DNA of 64,000 nt from Sycon ciliatum (GCF_964019385.1 NC_088646.1:2750013-2814012); one strand, 5' to 3'; positions 33,050 through 43,335 are shown, numbered from the stretch's first letter. Numbers and translations: made by a program. The notes: a model not told the origin generated them from the sequence alone.

Positions 33050-34296
33050 TTCTTCAGACTTTTCCCGTTTGTCTCTTTCCCTCAAACCAGTTAATATTTT
33101 ATTATTATTAATTTATTATTTAGTTTGTTTTGTTTGTTATGATTTCTTGGTTTTCCACCCGGTTTAGTTATAATTTAAATTATTATTTGGTGCAGCTTTA
33201 GCGCTATGTGGTTTATTATTTTCCTTTTTCTTAAAATTAATGGAAGTTTCCGGAGGAGGAAGGAGGAAACTGTAGTTATCACCAACCCTCACCGCGCCCA
33301 GCTCACGCCGCTATACGGCGTGCGACCTGAGCTGGGCGCCCTGCCCAGTATGGAACTGTCCTCAAGCCAGTCACGTATTTGGCAGCCCAGTGAGCTGTCT
33401 ACCGGATCGCAGCGTTTGGAAGCAGGGCCAGTCTCAGGCTGGTCACGTAGGCGGCAGGCCGGCGGGCGACCGGCAAGGCTGCATTCGCATTTGGATCACC
33501 GAAGTGATACAGGTGCTTCGACGGCACTCCGTGGCGCAGCAAGGAGGCATCTGGGGCCCAGGCAGCCCGCCCGTAAGCGCACCACCGTATCAGGTATGCG
33601 CAGGTGGAGCAGCAGAGCAAGATGTGTGCCGGACACTCACCATCATCCGGTCGACTGCATGGTTGTGCGACTTTACACAGCCGTCACTCATTACTTGCTA
33701 TTGCTTGCAGAAGGCCAGATTTTTTTTTCTTTTTTCGCTCTTTCCCTTCTTCCAGGCACGGCTTCATGTTAGAGCAGTAAATTGCAGTTAGGGACTCAGC
33801 TAAAATAAGAAAAAATAATAATAATAATAATAATAGCTGAGTCAAGCTGGACTCAGCGTGTCAAGTTTGGCATAATACAATAAGCGCGCTATCCCCAAAC
33901 AGTTGTTATTGTGTGAGTGTATATGCAGGAGTCCGCGGTCACGTGAGGGGGGGGGGGGGGGGTGATAATTTCGTATTTAGCGCTTTTGGGCGTCATTATT
34001 TTATTCTCATTATTTCGCACCAAGTTATTATTTTGTGGTATTCTCTAGCTTCTGTTTGTTTTGCAGTTGTTCTTGTGCAACCCCCCCCCCCCCCCCCCCA
34101 CACACACACACCTTTTTCGATGCCTAGTTGCAACGCTGACGCCGAGACCTCTGGTCGGTTGAGTTGCTCCCAGCACATCAGCACGTCGTCCCTATATCCC
34201 CTATGTTTTGTCCTTTCCCTCGTTTCTTTTTGTTCTCCACCTGTTTTCCAGTAGGGCTGTGTCAATAGTAAAAAAATAAAATAAAATAATAAAAAA
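33050..34296. other. Intergenic with homopolymer tracts
   Basis: No gene is recognised. It holds TTA-rich tracts (33100-33125, 33815-33835), a 13-bp palindrome-like block at 33300-33340, a poly-G run (about 33945-33961) and a poly-C run followed by CA repeats (about 34081-34110). GC-rich 33400-33600 has open frames in several phases but no similarity. Confidence 0.4.
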
Positions 34297-34366
34297 GTGG
34301 CACCCTGCATCGGCTGGTTTGCAGGAGAGGCACGTTGAAGTCGGAGAATCCACTGAAAACTACGGA
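34297..34366 (-). mobile_element. 5'-terminal fragment of the RLE-type family
   Basis: About 70 bp match 38279-38348, the very 5' end of copy C, in the same orientation and with the same outer end (…ACTACG). A few substitutions and indels separate them. It lies 93 bp from the 3' end of copy C. Confidence 0.7.
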
Positions 34367-34629
34367 GCTCGAGAAACGCGTACCTACGTCAACATTTCAA
34401 AAAATCACACACACGACAGGCAAATCCACGTTTACAGGAAAGTCACCATGAAGATAATCCTTTTTTTTTTTTGGGACAAGCCTTGAGCCTCTTGTACGGG
34501 CAAAATAACACATTTTGTGAAGAATCAACACAATTACATAAAACAATCATCAGATACAGTAATGATTATACTGAGTCTGTCACTCAGTAGGATCACTGCA
34601 GCTTCACTGGATGCGTGCCTCCGCCGCCA

Positions 34630-35124
34630 CTAGCACAGCAGGGGACTCAGGCACGGCAGGAGCAAACATGCTCCTTGAGCCACGCAGGCACATAGCACCA
34701 CAGCGCACCAGGGCAAACCCAAGGCGGCAGCGCAGCCAAAGGAGATAATCTGCCCGTATGGCTCCCTACTCTTCTCAGCCAGGAGAGAGGCGATCCGCGT
34801 GAAAAGAGCATTGGCATGCTTGCCATAGCCACCGGAGGCAGAAAGCACAACGGGCACGAAGGAGGCATGCTCAACTTCACGTACTCGCTCTTCGTACTTC
34901 CGGCGCTTTTCCTGTTCATGGCGTCTGTAGCTAGCAGCGAGGGAGGTGGCACGATTCGAAGACGCAAAAGGGTTGAACACCCGTACATCAATAAAGATGC
35001 GCTCGAATCGGCCACCCCACACACCACTAGCCGCAACGTCCAGCCGAGCTTGCTCCTCCGTGACAGCTGTGCGATGGCGGAAGGCCTCTCCGGTGACGGG
35101 CTGGAGGTGGGGTTCCACTGTCAC
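34630..35124 (-). pseudogene. Copy C, restriction-like endonuclease and C-terminal domain
   Basis: After a frame change the minus strand reads EPHLQPVTGE, then ARLDVAASGVWG, RFERIFIDVRVFNPFASSNR, giving spaced Asp residues (RLD and IDV) like the PD-(D/E)xK core of RLE enzymes. YRRHEQEKRRKYEERVREVEHASFVPVVLSASGGYGK follows as a conserved family segment, then a hydrophobic Cys-rich tail. The nuclease would nick target DNA for primed reverse transcription; that role is inferred from the RLE family. Confidence 0.65.
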
Positions 35125-37396
35125 GTTGTGAGCGACCTGACCTGCCTTAGAGCTCTGGCGGTGATGTCCCTCACCTCGTTATGTCGCAGCGTCGGGAAGC
35201 CACCAAACGGGCACGACAGGGCGTGACTCACATTCAGCGGCTTACTGCACACGCAGAGGCTTGGGAGCCGAGGAGGTGTCCAGCCGTACCGGAGGCACAG
35301 GCCATCCCGGAAATCTCCCTTGCTGAGTGTGAAACCATGGCGGCTGAGGGGGCGGCAGGTCAGCCAGCTGGATGCACCCTTTTTTGAGGCCAGGTCGAGA
35401 ACAGGGGCCAGCTCCCGGTGATCCGAGCGAAGGGCGTCAGCCATAGACTTGGACGCGCTCCGCTTCTCGGCCCGAACCGTCGCCTTGACCGTCCGGAGCT
35501 GAGTCAGAGAGTCGCCAAGAGACGACTCCTGCTCCAGCAGGCGAGACACGAGGCTAGCCGTGATCCTTCGGGATGAGGTGTACTGTTCAGCCACTGAACA
35601 AGGGTCTGCCATACCCAGTCCCCCAAGCCGGCAAGGCAGAGAGAGTAGGGAGCGAACAGTTGTCCCAGGTGGAGCCTGACCCGTGATGGCCGGGATGAGG
35701 CGACCGCTGATTGCGTGTTCCAGCGGTTCAAGCAGGGACGGCGGGATGGAGGAGGTCTGGCAGAGGAAGGACCACTTGTTTTGCAGGCCCTGTGTGAAGG
35801 TGGAGTAGGCGGCCTGTGGCTGCGATGCAGCGATGGTCGTGAGCGGCGCAACTTCCTCACACCAGGTGGCGACCTTGGACTGGACAAATTGTTCTATAAA
35901 CTCATCCGTGCCCAAAGGTGCACCAAGGTGGCGGCAACCATCACACGTGACCTGTACACCGGTCCCCTCGAACATCTCGATAGCAGCTGCGTACCTGGAG
36001 GGCTTGACCAGGAGGAGTGACTTCTGGGCGTTGCAGTGGTAGCCATACCCGGGACCGTGGCTGACGAGATTGTCCCACCATTGGCAAACAGGCTTTAGCT
36101 TGCCACCGGCTGCAGCATCGTCCGCATACCAGCCCTGTTTCGTACCAGGCACTGCAACTTTCTTGATGAGCGGGAGGACTCCAAGCGCGTATACGGGCAT
36201 GGACAGAGGGTCACCCTGAGTGGTACCCTCGCACGATAGCAAGCACTCTCCATCAACGAATAGGCGGGATGGTTGGCGGTAGGTGTTGATTACAGCTGGC
36301 GCTATAGAGGGACAAAGGTGACGGATGTTCCGTAGGCAGGCTTCACGGTTAAGCCGGTTGAAGGCGTTCGAAGCGTCGACGAGCAATATGGCATCCGCAT
36401 CCTCCTCACGGTAGACATCTTGCATCGCATGGATGGCAGCTTCAATGCCGCACTCCTGACTGGCACGCAGTTGAAGGGTGCCCGCTGCATCTTGGATATC
36501 TCTCCCGGTGACAGTGAGGATGGCTTTGCCGACAATGCGCCTGGCCACTTCGCCGATACCAATGGGTCGAACACCCGGCGACTTGTCAAGAGCTATTAAT
36601 CTGCATGCGACGAACGCCTCCAGTGTCGCTGGGTTGACGTATGTGGTAGCAATGCGACGAGCGCATGTCGCAAGCGAGTCACACAGCTCATCCGACGCTT
36701 CGGAGAACGCGGTGCACATGCGCCGCCATCCATCAGCGTCCATGCCCGATGGTCCAGCCGCGCCGTGGGTGTGCAGGGCGGCCCGGCGGATGACGTCATG
36801 GGTCAGGCTTGAGAACATCACACTGTGGGGCTGAACAGGTGGCTCACCCGTGAGCAGAGACTCTGCATCAGCCGGCTCCCCTGCCGAATGTTTGCTGATA
36901 AGAAGGTCACGGGTGGTATCATTGCCGACAGTGGTGTCTAGGCTGAGAACTCCTTTGCAGCCACCACTTGATAGCTGACGGAGGGCGGATGGTAGTTTGC
37001 CCGAGGACACATTAGCGGCGAACGCCCTTGCCAGGTCAGGGGGGGGGGGGTCGATCGGGCGGCTGGCTGGTGCCTGTCCTGGACCTGCTTCTGGATGGTG
37101 GTTGACTCGCGGAGCAGTTCCGGCAGGCTTGCTGTTCGCCAAAGTTCTAGACGTCTCCTTAGGTGTTCCTGTGGAGACGGCTTGGTATGGTTGCCCTGCG
37201 GGTTCTGTAACATCAGCTGTGGGAAGACCATCGCCGCATTGAGTGCGACATTTTCTGAGGCCGAGGCACTGCCAAAGCTGTGGAAGAAGGCACTCAGCTG
37301 GGAGATGAACGAGCGACCGACGGTGCCCTGGGGAACTGGGAACAGGTTGGGGCGGAAGTGGACGACAACCTCATACGCCTCAACGATGGCTGTCAC
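35121..37396 (-). pseudogene. Copy C, reverse transcriptase
   Basis: The pre-RT part (37396-37030) ends in HLRRRLELW; a poly-G run near 37037-37049 coincides with a frame change. The RT frame (37142-35121) has AAGPSGMDADGWRRM (about 36760), RPIGIGEVARRIVGKAI (about 36560), [14 protein letters not shown] (palm Asp, about 36370), LFVDGEC..TTQGDPLSMPVYA (about 36200), WYADDAAAGG (catalytic box, about 36120), CRHLGAPLG, a thumb region with SLPCRLGGLGMADP, and then CVCSKPLNVSHALSCPFGG with RHNEVRD (about 35230-35160), a CCHC-like zinc motif of RLE retroelements. Confidence 0.75.
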
Positions 37397-37410
37397 AGAG
37401 TCTTCCCCTG

Positions 37411-38348
37411 TCAGTTCTCCAAGTCGGAATGCGGTGCGGTCCAGTGATGGGAAGACTGGTAGGTCGGGGACCTCTGCAGCGTCCGCAGATCCAGCTGGGG
37501 CCCCAGTGGCTGTTGCGTCTGTGTCGAAGTTGGGAGTGCTAGAGGTTGGCTTTCACCGGCATCCAGTGTGGCCAATAGGTGCGTTGCCTGGCTGTCGGTG
37601 ATGGTGTCAGGGTCAGCGATTTGGACCGGTGTATTACTAGCCGAGTGCAACTCCTGATCTGTCACTTCCAAATTCGGCGCCGCCGCACTGCTTGCTGACC
37701 TGCGCTCCGCCACAACAATCCCGCGGGCATTCATCATGGCACCATCGGCACGCTCCACGTCCGCTGGCTCACGCACTTGGCTGGCAGGTTCGACATCGAC
37801 ATCAGCACTGTCATTGGTGTCAGGCGAGTTCGGCACCTGTACATGTACGGGTACTACGGAGCTACTGCCAGCACGGGCACCGGGAGGCGAGCTCGACCGG
37901 GCTGTGCGAGGTGGTCCGTGACCGTCTCTGCACTCTGCAAGTAGGGTGGTGGTGAGTACTGCGGCTGCACTCTCGGTGACTGCTGCCAGTGCTGGCTTGT
38001 GCACATTCGAGACATTTGGTACGGGTACGGAGTCTAGTGTCATAGCTGTGGTTGCTCTGTTGTCGGAGCTCGTCGACGTCCTGCTGATAGTATGGTCCGG
38101 CACCGTATCACCAACAGCGGGTACGGTAGCTGTGGTCGTTGGTTGAGAAGACGGTTGGGAAGTCGGGGAGCTGTTTCGGCACTTGTTCTTCTTCGAAGGG
38201 AGACAATTCCGACACTCTCGACCCTCCTTCATGCATTCGCACCGAACGCAGGTGCCGTTGCCGTTGCACCGGCAACAAGTGGCACCCTGCATCGGCTGGT
38301 TTGCGAGAAAGGCACGAGTTGAAGTCGGAAAATCCACTGAAAACTACG
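37411..38348 (-). pseudogene. Copy C, N-terminal region with CXC-like cysteine cluster
   Basis: A 308-codon frame (38337-37411) starts near MDFPTSTRAF and soon has CCRCNGNGTCVRCECMK, then C..C..C spacing over about 35 residues, resembling a CXC/tesmin-type cluster and likely binding nucleic acid. A long Ser/Thr/Pro-rich linker follows. The frame is lost near 37440; the natural continuation (FRLGELTGEDSV, AYEVVVHFR) is in the next frame. The start codon is inferred. Confidence 0.55.
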
Positions 38349-38500
38349 AGATATTCCTGCGGGTGACCAAAATTTGCCCGCGTGAATCAAAAGTGTCCAT
38401 GGCCTTTTTGCCCGCGGATATCCGGATGCACTCATCTGCGGGCACTTTTACAGTTATGAGGTTGTGAGGTCTTACTATCGTACGGTAGTCTTGAACCCTG

Positions 38501-38513
38501 GTTGTTTGGCCTT
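38501..38513. repeat. 13-bp TSD of RLE copy D (left)
   Basis: GTTGTTTGGCCTT matches 43323-43335 exactly, directly after the poly(A) of copy D. This is a target-primed insertion signature. Confidence 0.85.
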
Positions 38514-39815
38514 AGCTACCGTCAGCCAGCCCGCCTATTCGTGGACGGGGAGTGCCTCCTATCGCGAGAAGGCACAACGCAGGGAGATCCTCTTGCTATG
38601 CCGATGAACGCTTTGGGGGTACTCCCCCTGGTGCGCAGAGTGGCAACCCCAGGAACACGCCAGAGCTGGTATGCGGATGACTCGTCTGCGGGTGGCGGGC
38701 TCAACCCTCTCCGCCTGTGGTGGGACCGACTCGTCGGGGATGGGCCGGCGTTCGGGTATTTCATTAACCCCAGCAAGTCCGTCCTCGTCGTCAAGCGGGA
38801 CAAGCTAGAGGCAGCCGAGACCATCTTCGCCGGCACGGGTGTGTCTATCACCACTGACGGGTGCCGCCACCTTGGATCAGCCATCGGAACTGATCAGTTT
38901 GTGCAGGAGTTTGTGGCTTCCAAGGTGGCCACCTGGTCGCAGGAGCTGTGCAAGCTGACAGATTTCGCCCGGTCACAGCCTCAAGCAGCTTACTCTGCAC
39001 TGGTGAACAGCCTCCAACACCGCTGGTCCTTCCTGTGTCGGGTTCTCGATGGTACTGCAGAACAGCTGGCACCCCTGGAGGACATCATCCACCGCCGCCT
39101 AATCCCTGCCATTAGTGGACGAACGGCGCCCAGTGAAGCTGAGCGCATTTTGCTCACTTTCCCCTGCCGGCATGGAGGCCTCGGCGTGGCCAACCCTACC
39201 ACTTTCGGCTCACAGTACGGCACCTCCAGGCTAATCACCACTGCCCTGTACGACAAAATCATGGCGCAAGAGGAGCACCTCGATGATGCTCTTGCCTGTG
39301 TCCGCAGGGCCAAGAGTCAGGCTCGCTCTGATGCCAGAAAGGCAATGAAGATAGCTGCCGATACGTTCCGCACCGAGCACAGCGAACTCGATCTCGCTAT
39401 CAGCCTGGCAGAGGAGAAGGGAGCATCAAGCTGGCTCACATGCCGACCCATCGCTCGCCATGGCTTCGCTTTGTCGAAGGGGGAATTCCGGGATGGCCTC
39501 TGCCTCCATTACGGTTGGACGCCTTCTCGCCTGCCCACCACCTGTGTTTGCGAGAAGGCATTCACCACTGCTCACGCCTTGTCCTGTCCTTTCGGTGGGT
39601 TTCCCTCGATCCGCCACAACGAGGTGCGCGACATACTGGCAAGCTCATTGAAGGGTGTCGCCCACAACGTCGCAGTGGAGCCACATCTCCAACCCCTGAC
39701 TGGGGAGCAGTTTCAGCTCCGGTCTGCATCAACCGAGGATCAAGCCCGTTTGGATGTGGTGGCCAGTGGAGTTTGGGGGGGGGGGGGGGTCGGTTCGAAC
39801 GCACTTTTATTGATG
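38514..39815 (+). pseudogene. Copy D, RT to RLE (first part)
   Basis: An open frame covers TTQGDPLAMPMNALGVLPL, WYADDSSAGGG (about 38670), CRHLGSAIG (about 38865), the thumb, CVCEKAFTTAHALSCPFGG...RHNEVRDILA (about 39540-39635), EPHLQPLTGE and ARLDVVASGVWG. A run of 14 G at about 39776-39789 shifts the frame, after which RFERTFID is read up to the LTR-like insertion. Confidence 0.8.
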
Positions 39816-40426
39816 TGTCATATCGGCCTCGGCAGCTGACGGGTTCTCCCGGGCTGTACGACAAACTTCCCCGGGTTGTACGACGAACTAACTACTCTGC
39901 CGGTACTAGTTTACATGTTGGGTGAACGTGTTCCCCTCATGAGCGCGCGTTGTACGGCAGTTGTCTTTTGTATCTACTTGTCACTTTTATCAATGCATGG
40001 GCCGCGGGATGTTGTATCTGCTAACTGTCTTATCGTATACGCTGGCTGTTTAGTTAATTCATAAATAATACGCATTTCTCCTTGTCGTCTCCCATTGGTC
40101 AATTCTGCATAGCAACAAGCTCTCTATGGTCTGATTGGTTGGTTTTTCCCGCCTTTGCTACGCCTTTGTCTAACTCTATCCATTTTGTTATCATATAACT
40201 CCTGCTGCTTCTGATCAAAAGTACCAACCTTCCTTCGACCTTCACTCTTGAATCGAGCTGGAATCATAGTGACTCTCAACCTTATTCGAATGACCAAGGT
40301 GAGCATGTGTGGCTGAATGGATACTTGGATCAACTATATTGGTTGATGACCTGGTGGGGTTACTACGGCAATGCGAATGTATATGTTGTAGCCTTGAGAT
40401 CGGTATTGTGTATGTCCGGCATGACA
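39816..40426. mobile_element. Probable solo LTR, 611 bp, TSD GATG
   Basis: It begins TGTCATATCGGCC and ends CCGGCATGACA, with exact 4-bp GATG copies outside (39812-39815, 40427-40430). Inside are ATTGG/CCAATC-type boxes and a TATAAC-like motif but no ORF. TG...CA ends and a 4-bp TSD suit a gypsy-type solo LTR; a Ginger-like TIR element with imperfect 13-bp TIRs is the alternative. It is not related to the gypsy LTR at 58.8 kb. Confidence 0.65.
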
Positions 40427-40543
40427 GATGTACGGGTGTTCAACCCTTACACATGGAAAGTTGGGTGTGGTCCTCGAAAGAGTGCTCAATGCACCGGGGT
40501 GCAGAGCTTCATACAAAAGGAATAGAATACGAAGCTTGGGTTG

Positions 40544-40586
40544 GCTGTGACTCCGAGTTTCACGCCTATGGCGATCATCAGACAGC
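40544..40586 (-). ncRNA. Type I hammerhead ribozyme (PLE copy 1)
   Basis: On the minus strand: stem I GCTGT, core CTGATGA, stem II CGCC-ATA-GGCG, core GAAA, a very short stem III (CT.../...AG), cleavage triplet GTC, then ACAGC closing stem I. All conserved core bases are present apart from a U-U in place of the first stem II pair. Minimal stem III is characteristic of the hammerheads described in Penelope-like elements. Self-cleavage after GTC is inferred. Confidence 0.85.
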
Positions 40587-41056
40587 AATGATTACAAAAA
40601 CTCAATGAATGTTCTTGATATAGTGTGGTAAGGTGCCAGTGGAATCAGAGAATTTAAGCGCAAATAAGGTCAAGCGGTGATTCTATGCATGTACTTGCAA
40701 GATTAGCGCCAGACATCAGGTGTAATCCTGGTTTATGTAACTGGAGGTGTGAAGTTAGATAGGTAGAATTTGTTCTCATGTCTGCACTTGGCCACTAGCT
40801 CCGATCGCTTGTTGATGTTCACCCTTCTGTCAGCATGCAAGATCTCCAGCTTCTCACGCAGACAGAGAGGGCAGCGCTTGGTGGCATTGGAGTATGCTGG
40901 TGTTTGGGCGACAACTGACCAACTGATGCTGTACCCGGCATTCTTGCGCTTCATGTCCCAGATGAGCTTCGACAACTCGGTACTCTTCTCCATTCGCTCA
41001 TGCCTCATTGACGTCATGTGTCCGTCGTATCGCTTCTTGAACGTCATTTCCGTTAA

Positions 41057-42091
41057 GGGGGCAGCCTACCCATAAATTTCATATGGCATTCAATTGACCG
41101 TAACTTTGGTGTTTCTCAATGGATTTGAGTGAAATTTTGACCACACACTCCTGCCACTATGCTGGCCCTCAGGACACGATTTACAAGTTCTTGCGCCTCG
41201 CTGACAGGCTTTCCAGGCCGGAAAAACTCAAATTTCCGGCATAGTGCCACGGTGTGCGAGCCACCCAGGAGCCAAACAAATGCATTTACAATTTTTTCAC
41301 ATTTTCGTGCTCATTCTGTTCGTGCGCGGGACTCAAACCTAGAACAAGTCCAGAAGCAGCCATGGGTGATGGGGTAGGGCCCCTCAACGAGGCCCTGGAA
41401 TCTGTCACAACGGAACGAGTGGGCGTTCTCTCACACACTCCCACAGACCCAAGTCAATTTTTGATCTTTTTTAGGTTTAGGGTGTGCTACGAGGTCGTAC
41501 CTTTGATACAACATCCAGTGCTGGGATCTCCACAGCAAGCCATTTCCACAGCGCTGCACACCAAATCCAGGATACCCTCAGAAACCGCCAAAGACTACCA
41601 CTCACGTTTCACTACTGCCTAGTACTGAATCCTACCTGACTTCTTGACACGACTCAAACTTGCCAAAATCACTAAATCAATGTCAACTACAGTACAATAA
41701 TCAAGCCACATATCTGCAACGTCACGAGGGTGCTGGCAAAAGTCCTGCTGCACGGCGGCGGGCTTCGCCCGCCGCCGTGCAGCCCAATACGTGGCTCAAA
41801 AACCTGATTTTTTGGAGCAAAATTCTGCACACTTTCGCGTGTTTTCATGATACGACAAGTTGCGCACGGTCTGCTCACATTCAAATACAGTGCTGCCAAC
41901 AAATGACAGCGTGCAACAAAAAAATCTTTCCTTGCAAGGGCACATTTTCGGCCATAACTCTTGAACGGCCGGTCAGATCGGGACACAATTTTCAGAGAAT
42001 TTGCAGCTATTCATGCTCTTTCAACTGACGTAGCACTCAATATGAATTTACAAATTCGATTTTTCAGCGAATTTTTGGGTAGTCTGCCACC
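41057..42091. mobile_element. TTAA-target TIR element, 1,035 bp, non-autonomous
   Basis: The ends GGGGGCAGCCTACCC and (inverse) GGTGGCAGACTACCC are flanked by TTAA on both sides (41053-41056, 42092-42095). The homologous PLE copy 2 lacks the insertion, which confirms the borders. TTAA targets are used by piggyBac and Kolobok; no transposase is visible. A 17-bp GC-rich hairpin lies at its centre. Confidence 0.85.
41747..41783. repeat. 17-bp perfect hairpin
   Basis: GCTGCACGGCGGCGGGC is followed by TTC and the exact inverse. It is strongly GC-rich inside an AT-rich non-autonomous transposon. Confidence 0.85.
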
Positions 42092-42234
42092 TTAAGCCAA
42101 GGTACTCATTTCGTTCGTCTTTTCCGGTTTCTGTCACGCTGGCCTTGTATACGATTGACTGGATCTGGCAGTTTCCATGCATGGGGCAGTTAACTTTATC
42201 CCTGCAGTTGCATCTTTTCTCTGTTCTCTGTTGA

Positions 42235-42833
42235 TCATCTTTCTGCTTCTTCCGCAAGACCGAATTGTTGTGAGCCTTTAGTACACCAGACATGTTCTAT
42301 GCAGCTGTAACTTACTTTTACTGTGTTACTGTTGAATATTTTGTTTAGGCGTGAGCGAGGTGGGAAATGCTTCTCGACGAGGTGCAAGAATCTTTGCGCG
42401 ACATTCGTGGCTACTGTTTTGCTGAACGGAGGATTGTACCAGATGATCTTTCGTCTGCGGTTTTTCTTCTTTTTCTCTTCATCTTTTTCTCTCTCCTCCA
42501 TGTACACGATCTGCTCGGCGTAACCGCTGGCCTTGAGCGCACTGTTGTACAGAGGTGCCGCCTCCTGGAAGATGTCTCTGTTGGACGAAATATCTGTCAA
42601 TCGTCTGCTGATAGACTTGGGTATTTGTTGGATGATGGTTGGCGGGTGGTTGGATAGTGTGTGGACGGACATCGGCGTGTCATTTGGTTTTCGGTAGGGG
42701 CGGTAGGTCCCGTCGGCTAGATTAAGTGTTACGTCGAGGTAGTTTACGACCTTCATGCCGGCATCGATGGTAATTTTCAGCCCAAGATCTTTAAAGATAC
42801 GGCATATCTCCTTTCTTGCTCTGTCTGCTGCAC
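42235..42833 (-). pseudogene. PLE copy 1 reverse transcriptase C-terminus
   Basis: The minus strand reads IFKDLGLKITIDAGMKVVNYLDVTLNL, TYRPYRKPND, SNHPPTIIQQIPKSISRRL, SGYAEQI and RRRKIIWYNPPFSKTVATNV, the unmistakable thumb end of PLE reverse transcriptases, followed by KHFPPRSRLNKIFN. The palm with the catalytic Asp residues is missing because the copy is 5'-truncated. Confidence 0.85.
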
Positions 42834-42846
42834 TGTTCAACCCTTA

Positions 42847-43210
42847 TGCGTCTTCGAACCGCACCTCCTCCTCTCTCTCTGCCTGCTACAGGCACCACGA
42901 GCAAGAGAAACGGCGTCGATACGATCGGAGAGTCCGAGATGTGGAGCGATCCACTTTTCTCCCCTTTGTGCTCTCTTCCACCGGAGGATGCGGCAAGGGT
43001 GCCGCTGCACTGGTGAGCCGGATTGCACGTCTCCAGTCGCTACGTGGGAGGGAGGCGTATTCTGTGCTAATTGCCCACCTCCGCTGCAGGCTGTCTTTGG
43101 CCCTGCTGCGTTCGAGTGTCATGTGTCTGCGTGGGGCTCGCCGAGTTTGGCAGCCTCCAATGGATGGCTGTGCCTCCCTGGCTGTCGTGGAGGCTAGGGT
43201 GTCCCGTTGA
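42847..43210 (+). pseudogene. Copy D, end of the RLE C-terminal domain
   Basis: Reading resumes after the PLE and its TSD: YASSNRTSSSLSACYRHHEQEKRRR, VRDVERSTFLPFVLSSTGGCGKG, then an Arg/Leu-rich tail and stop near 43210. It aligns with the C-terminal segment of copy C. A 3' UTR and poly(A) follow to 43322. Confidence 0.75.
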
Positions 43211-43335
43211 GCCTTGGCCCGTGATTGTGCGGACTATGCTGTGCTTCTCTTGCTCTCTGATCACATGTGACATCATCATTATGTGATTTGTTTTTCAATC
43301 CTCAAAAAAAAAAAAAAAAAAAGTTGTTTGGCCTT

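Larger units (their letters stand above)
34460..38348 (-). mobile_element. RLE-type retroelement family, copy C (near full length)
   Basis: The 5' end at 38348 coincides with the end of an independent 5' fragment, and the 3' end is a short poly(A) (T-run about 34459-34471 on plus). The flanks AGATAATCCT (34450-34459) and AGATATTCCT (38349-38358) form a possible imperfect TSD. It carries, in order on the minus strand, a Cys-rich N-terminal region, an RT, and a zinc plus RLE domain. Confidence 0.75.
40733..42293 (-). pseudogene. PLE copy 1 GIY-YIG endonuclease, split
   Basis: The N-terminal part (42293-42096) has CNCRDKVNCPMHGNC, IVYKASV and EYLGL. The C-terminal part (41052-40733) has EMTFKKRYDGH, ELSKLIWDMK, YSISWSV, CPLCLREKLEIL and SELVAKCRHENKF, the standard PLE endonuclease order. 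The break is the TTAA element, which sits between Leu and Thr of the motif; without it the frame is continuous. Confidence 0.8.
40450..42833 (-). mobile_element. Penelope-like element copy 1, 13-bp TSD
   Basis: A minus-strand 5'-truncated PLE sits between exact copies of TGTTCAACCCTTA (40437-40449 and 42834-42846). It contains the RT end, a GIY-YIG endonuclease split by a TTAA element (41057-42091), and a hammerhead ribozyme (40544-40586) near the 3' end. It was inserted into RLE copy D. Confidence 0.85.
38514..43322 (+). mobile_element. RLE-type retroelement family, copy D (5'-truncated, with two nested insertions)
   Basis: The copy starts inside the RT ([13 protein letters not shown]) and ends in a 20-base poly(A) at 43303-43322, with a 13-bp TSD on both sides. 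Its sequence is interrupted by a 611-bp LTR-like element (39816-40426) exactly between FID and V of the nuclease motif, and by a Penelope-like element (40450-42833) inside VFNPY. Reading resumes at 42847. Confidence 0.85.

Noticed and set aside
33206..33772. 188-codon plus-strand ORF in GC-rich DNA
   Set aside because: Overlapping frames are equally open, there are no recognisable motifs and composition explains it.
39816..40426. LTR of the same family as the gypsy element at 58.8 kb
   Set aside because: Terminal sequences (TGTCAT versus TGTAGC), length and TSD differ; no similarity was seen.
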